The notes under the pieces: generated by a model | Database searches by the model: none | Seen by the model: the letters and a program-made list of their open reading frames with translations, nothing else | Told to the model about the DNA's origin: nothing | Position numbers and translations under genes: made by a program | Origin: Sphagnum magellanicum | Lineage: Eukaryota; Streptophyta; Sphagnopsida; Sphagnales; Sphagnaceae | Assembly (NCBI GenBank): GCA_021904315.1 | Contig: CM038907.1 | Location: forward strand, 24,187,223 to 24,251,222 | DNA length: 64,000 nucleotides | Direction: 5' to 3' | Part shown: positions 61,650-64,000 of the stretch, piece after piece | Numbering within the stretch: position 1 is the stretch's first letter | Layout: every line of letters begins with the position of its first letter

Positions 61650-62250
61650 TTAAAACTTAAAAATTTCCCAAAATTAACCGATTTTGTATAGAGGCTTGCA
61701 ATCGCCAGAAGTGAGAGTGAGCGAGCGAAAAAGAGTAAAATTCACCAGATTCATATATTTGGTTTTTATTGTGTAGTCAAAATTATAGAAAGCTGATTAA
61801 AGATTTGTATTTTATTTTTCGTTTATAGTTAGATTTGGCTAAATCTTACGAGGGATGATTGCCACATTTGTCTACATCTTCCTCCTCTTCATATGGATGA
61901 TCACCACTTTGGCTACAAACAAAAATTCCCAAAAAAAAAACGCAGACTCAGTCAGAGATAGTGGTTTTTTGGGGGTGAATTTCGGCACAGCAGCCAAAAA
62001 ATAATAATAATTAAATCCATTGCAAAGCACAAAAAAGGGGTTTTTTTTTGGAAATTGTTTTTGCAAAAGTCACGACATTTTGAGGGGAAAAAAAAAGGGT
62101 CAGAACTCGCCATATATTGACAATGAGTTCTTGGAGGTAGCCAGAAAGAACAAAGCAGCACAGTCCTTAAAACGAAAAAAAAGAAATTTTTTTTTATTAG
62201 CTGACCTGTAGCCAAATTTGGCTAATTAGGTACTTGTGATCGCCAGTCCA
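61650..62250. repeat. Diverged copy of the TTTGGCTA repeat family
   Basis: Shares with the 12-kb array the blocks TTTGGCTAAATCTT, GGGATGATTGCCAC, TATGGATGATCACCACTTTGGCTA and GTAGCCAAATTTGGCTAA (62210). Order is loosely conserved and several CGCCA motifs (CGAAATATCGCCAAATTT) occur as in the array. It lies just upstream of the GH17 gene. Confidence 0.55.
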
Positions 62251-62624
62251 CCTACTTACTTGACCACCAAAAACAAACAACAAACCAAGGGACTTGCAGC
62301 CTCGGACCTCATTTTCACACAAGTCGATCAGAGCTTTACTCGAGGACAAATTAAAATAAAAACAAAGTGGCAAATGAGCGCGTACACATAGGAATCTACC
62401 AAACAGTTTGGGCCAAATCCTAAATAAAGACTTGAAAAGAACTTACATTTGTTATTAGTATTGTGAGGTAAAGACGAAGAAGAACAAGCCAGCCCCCACC
62501 CTTTCCACACGGTTTCCTCCCATTTATTACGCTGCAAATGCGGACGGTGTATGCGGAATATGTGGTGTCTTTTGAGACTAGTCTTGTTTACGAGGTCTTT
62601 TCTTAAGACGTGTGAGGGTGGTAG

Positions 62625-62631
62625 TATAAAT
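62625..62631 (+). promoter_or_regulatory. Candidate TATA box of the GH17 gene
   Basis: TATAAAT at 62625-62631 is followed after about 30 bases by a purine-rich, CT/GA-repeat leader (GAAGAAGAAGACGACG), and lies about 600 bases upstream of the start codon. This would give a leader of roughly 580 bases. Start site inferred only. Confidence 0.4.
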
Positions 62632-63129
62632 TTCCAAAGGAACTTCAGTTTGCGAAGAAGAAGACGACGCGACGACGACGACGACAACTTTTCAGTTCTC
62701 CATTGGCACTCGTTTTGGTTTGATAGAAATTTTTGTTCGTGTTCGTGTGTTCGTGTCTGTGTCTCTCTCTAGCGTTGTTGGGTGTTTTGAGAGAATGGAA
62801 CAATGTGTTTGAGATTGTAGTGAGATCATCGTGATTGATTTTTTTTTTTGATTTTGTTTTCTCCTAAGACATCCAGGAGGATCTAGTTATTGGTTATGAG
62901 TTAGATCGATTCAAGCTGGAACCCAAAAAAATTTGGACCTTGCGAGCTGACTGGGAGCCAATTTGTTAGAGGATTAAGGACAAAAGAATTCAGGTGTGGG
63001 TGATTTTGGAGCAGGATTAATTCGAGTCCTGATCGAAGTGTCAGTAGGACATTGAGTATCTATCTATCTGGACTTTTACAAGAAAGTTTGGAAGATTTTT
63101 CTCAGCTGAAAAGAGCTGAAGGAAACCCC

Positions 63130-63148
63130 GGGGGGGGGGGGGGGGGGG
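63130..63148 (+). repeat. 19-base G run in the GH17 leader
   Basis: An uninterrupted run of G lies about 85 bases before the start codon, within the presumed 5' UTR. It could form a G-quadruplex in the transcript; copy number is likely variable. Confidence 0.6.
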
Positions 63149-63232
63149 ATTTTCGAAGGTGTAGTTAGTTGAACTGATCTGGAGTTTTGTGGTAAGAAGA
63201 ACCGAAGGAGGAGGAGACGAGGAGATTAGGTG

Positions 63233-63615
63233 ATGTCAGGACTAGGGATGAGGAGCCCGAGGACGGGAGCGTTGTTGTGGTTGCTGGTGACGGTAATGGC
63301 AATCGGTAGCGGATTGCAAAAAAACTCGGTTGTTGTGGATGGAGCACTAGGGGTGAATTGGGGGACGATTTCCAACAACCCTTTGCCTCCAGGCTACGTA
63401 GCGCAGATGTTGCGAGCCAGCAATCTCACCAAAGTCAAGATCTTCGACTCGGATTTTAGTGTTATCAGATCCATGGCAGGGGAAGATATCGAAGTCATGG
63501 TTGCAGCTCCTAATGACTTGCTAGCCGAGCTTGCCAGCGATCCCAGTGCTGCTGTAGATTGGGTGACTCAGAACATCACCCAGTTCCTATTCACTCCAGG
63601 AGGCGTCAACATCAA
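63233..63615 (+). CDS. Glucan endo-1,3-beta-glucosidase, GH17 family (first exon, cut by window end)
   Basis: This is the 5' exon of a secreted glycoside hydrolase family 17 enzyme, which cleaves beta-1,3-glucan (callose) in the cell wall or at plasmodesmata. The start is the ATG at 63233. A hydrophobic signal peptide at about residues 12-35 follows a basic N-terminus. The mature GH17 start GVNWGTI lies at 40-46, then NNPLPPG, KVKIFDSD, EVMVAAPNDLLAEL and WVTQNI, all family-typical in that order. The reading frame leaves GH17 after VNIK where a GTATGT donor begins at 63616 (phase 2), the usual place before the -AVGNEP- motif. The catalytic glutamates lie in later exons outside the window, so activity and any GPI anchor or X8 domain cannot be judged. 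Confidence 0.92.
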
Positions 63616-63623
63616 GTATGTAG

Positions 63624-63665
<42 letters not shown>

Positions 63666-64000
63666 TCTCTCTCTCATGGAGGAAGGAAGTACCTAGTGGG
63701 TTTCTTAATCCTTCCATCTTTCTCAAATTTTTTTTTAAAAAAAATCTTAGGCGATCGCTACACAGAGCTTGCCCCCACCCACCCACTTCGAGATTCCACC
63801 AAGGCAAAAAAGTTCGGTAGAGCTGTTGATTCCTGGGTACAACAGAGTCATAAGATTCTAACTTTTTCTTGAGGCTTTTGGGTGCTTGAAAGATTTGTGC
63901 CTCTTTGTGTGTGTGTGTGTGTGTGTGTTTTTCCTGGCTATAGTGGAAACAAAATCTTACAATTTGTGCCATATGTGTCATTACCTAACATCAAATTGCC
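63616..64000 (+). other. First intron of the GH17 gene (incomplete)
   Basis: Starts with the GTATGT donor and holds a CT dinucleotide run (about 63631-63660) and a GT run (about 63907-63928). No acceptor followed by the expected family sequence appears before the window ends. Confidence 0.6.

Noticed and set aside
1-64000. CRISPR arrays, bacterial operons, prophage or plasmid functions
   Set aside because: The genes have spliceosomal introns and plant-specific families; no direct-repeat/spacer array was seen.

Overview
The window is nuclear DNA of a land plant. An SBP-box transcription factor, a chloroplast CGLD27/DUF1230 protein, a plant GH17 beta-1,3-glucanase and GT-AG introns of about 80-700 bases together show this. 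I recovered five protein-coding genes; the space between them is AT-rich and full of small inverted- and tandem-repeat elements. Low gene density, moderate introns and AT-rich spacers would suit a bryophyte or another non-seed plant, but that is inference and I cannot name the species.

Layout. 1-8 kb: AT-rich DNA with a GC-rich island (1760-2275), a foldback element (2343-3048), a small MITE (3849-4079) and a decayed PIF/Harbinger transposase (5009-6423). 8.5-11.5 kb (minus): a nine-exon gene for a membrane peptidase M50B-like protein with an HEASH zinc motif. 12-14 kb: four tandem units of about 270-300 bp, a 32-base G run and a MITE relative. 14-19 kb: AT-rich, nothing recognised. 19-28 kb (plus): a long leader-like region, then a large SPL1/SPL12/SPL14-type SBP gene with ankyrin repeats and a C-terminal membrane segment. 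30.2-33.6 kb (minus, convergent with SPL): a three-exon gene for a 962-residue protein that reads as six LOTUS/OST-HTH domains in three tandem pairs. Its first intron holds a perfect 24-bp hairpin, and a 55-57 bp minisatellite lies about 0.8 kb upstream. 35-47 kb: dispersed repeats, a Tourist-like MITE and a 1.25-kb foldback element. 47.8-50.2 kb (plus): a five-exon CGLD27 gene with a second MITE copy in an intron and a cluster of perfect hairpins just 3' of it. 50.7-61 kb: AT-rich with diverged repeats. 61-62.3 kb: a 92-bp tandem repeat and another piece of the palindromic repeat family seen at 12 kb. 62.6-64 kb (plus): promoter and first coding exon of a secreted GH17 glucanase, cut by the window edge.

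The genes do not form a pathway or cluster; they are independent nuclear genes. The most interesting item is the six-LOTUS protein, which has no NYN nuclease or other recognisable catalytic domain. LOTUS domains are known from RNA-silencing and germ-granule proteins. The intron hairpin inside the same gene makes a small-RNA connection worth testing, but only as a hypothesis. All exon models were built by hand from reading frame, splice-site phase and family resemblance; no alignments or expression data were available.
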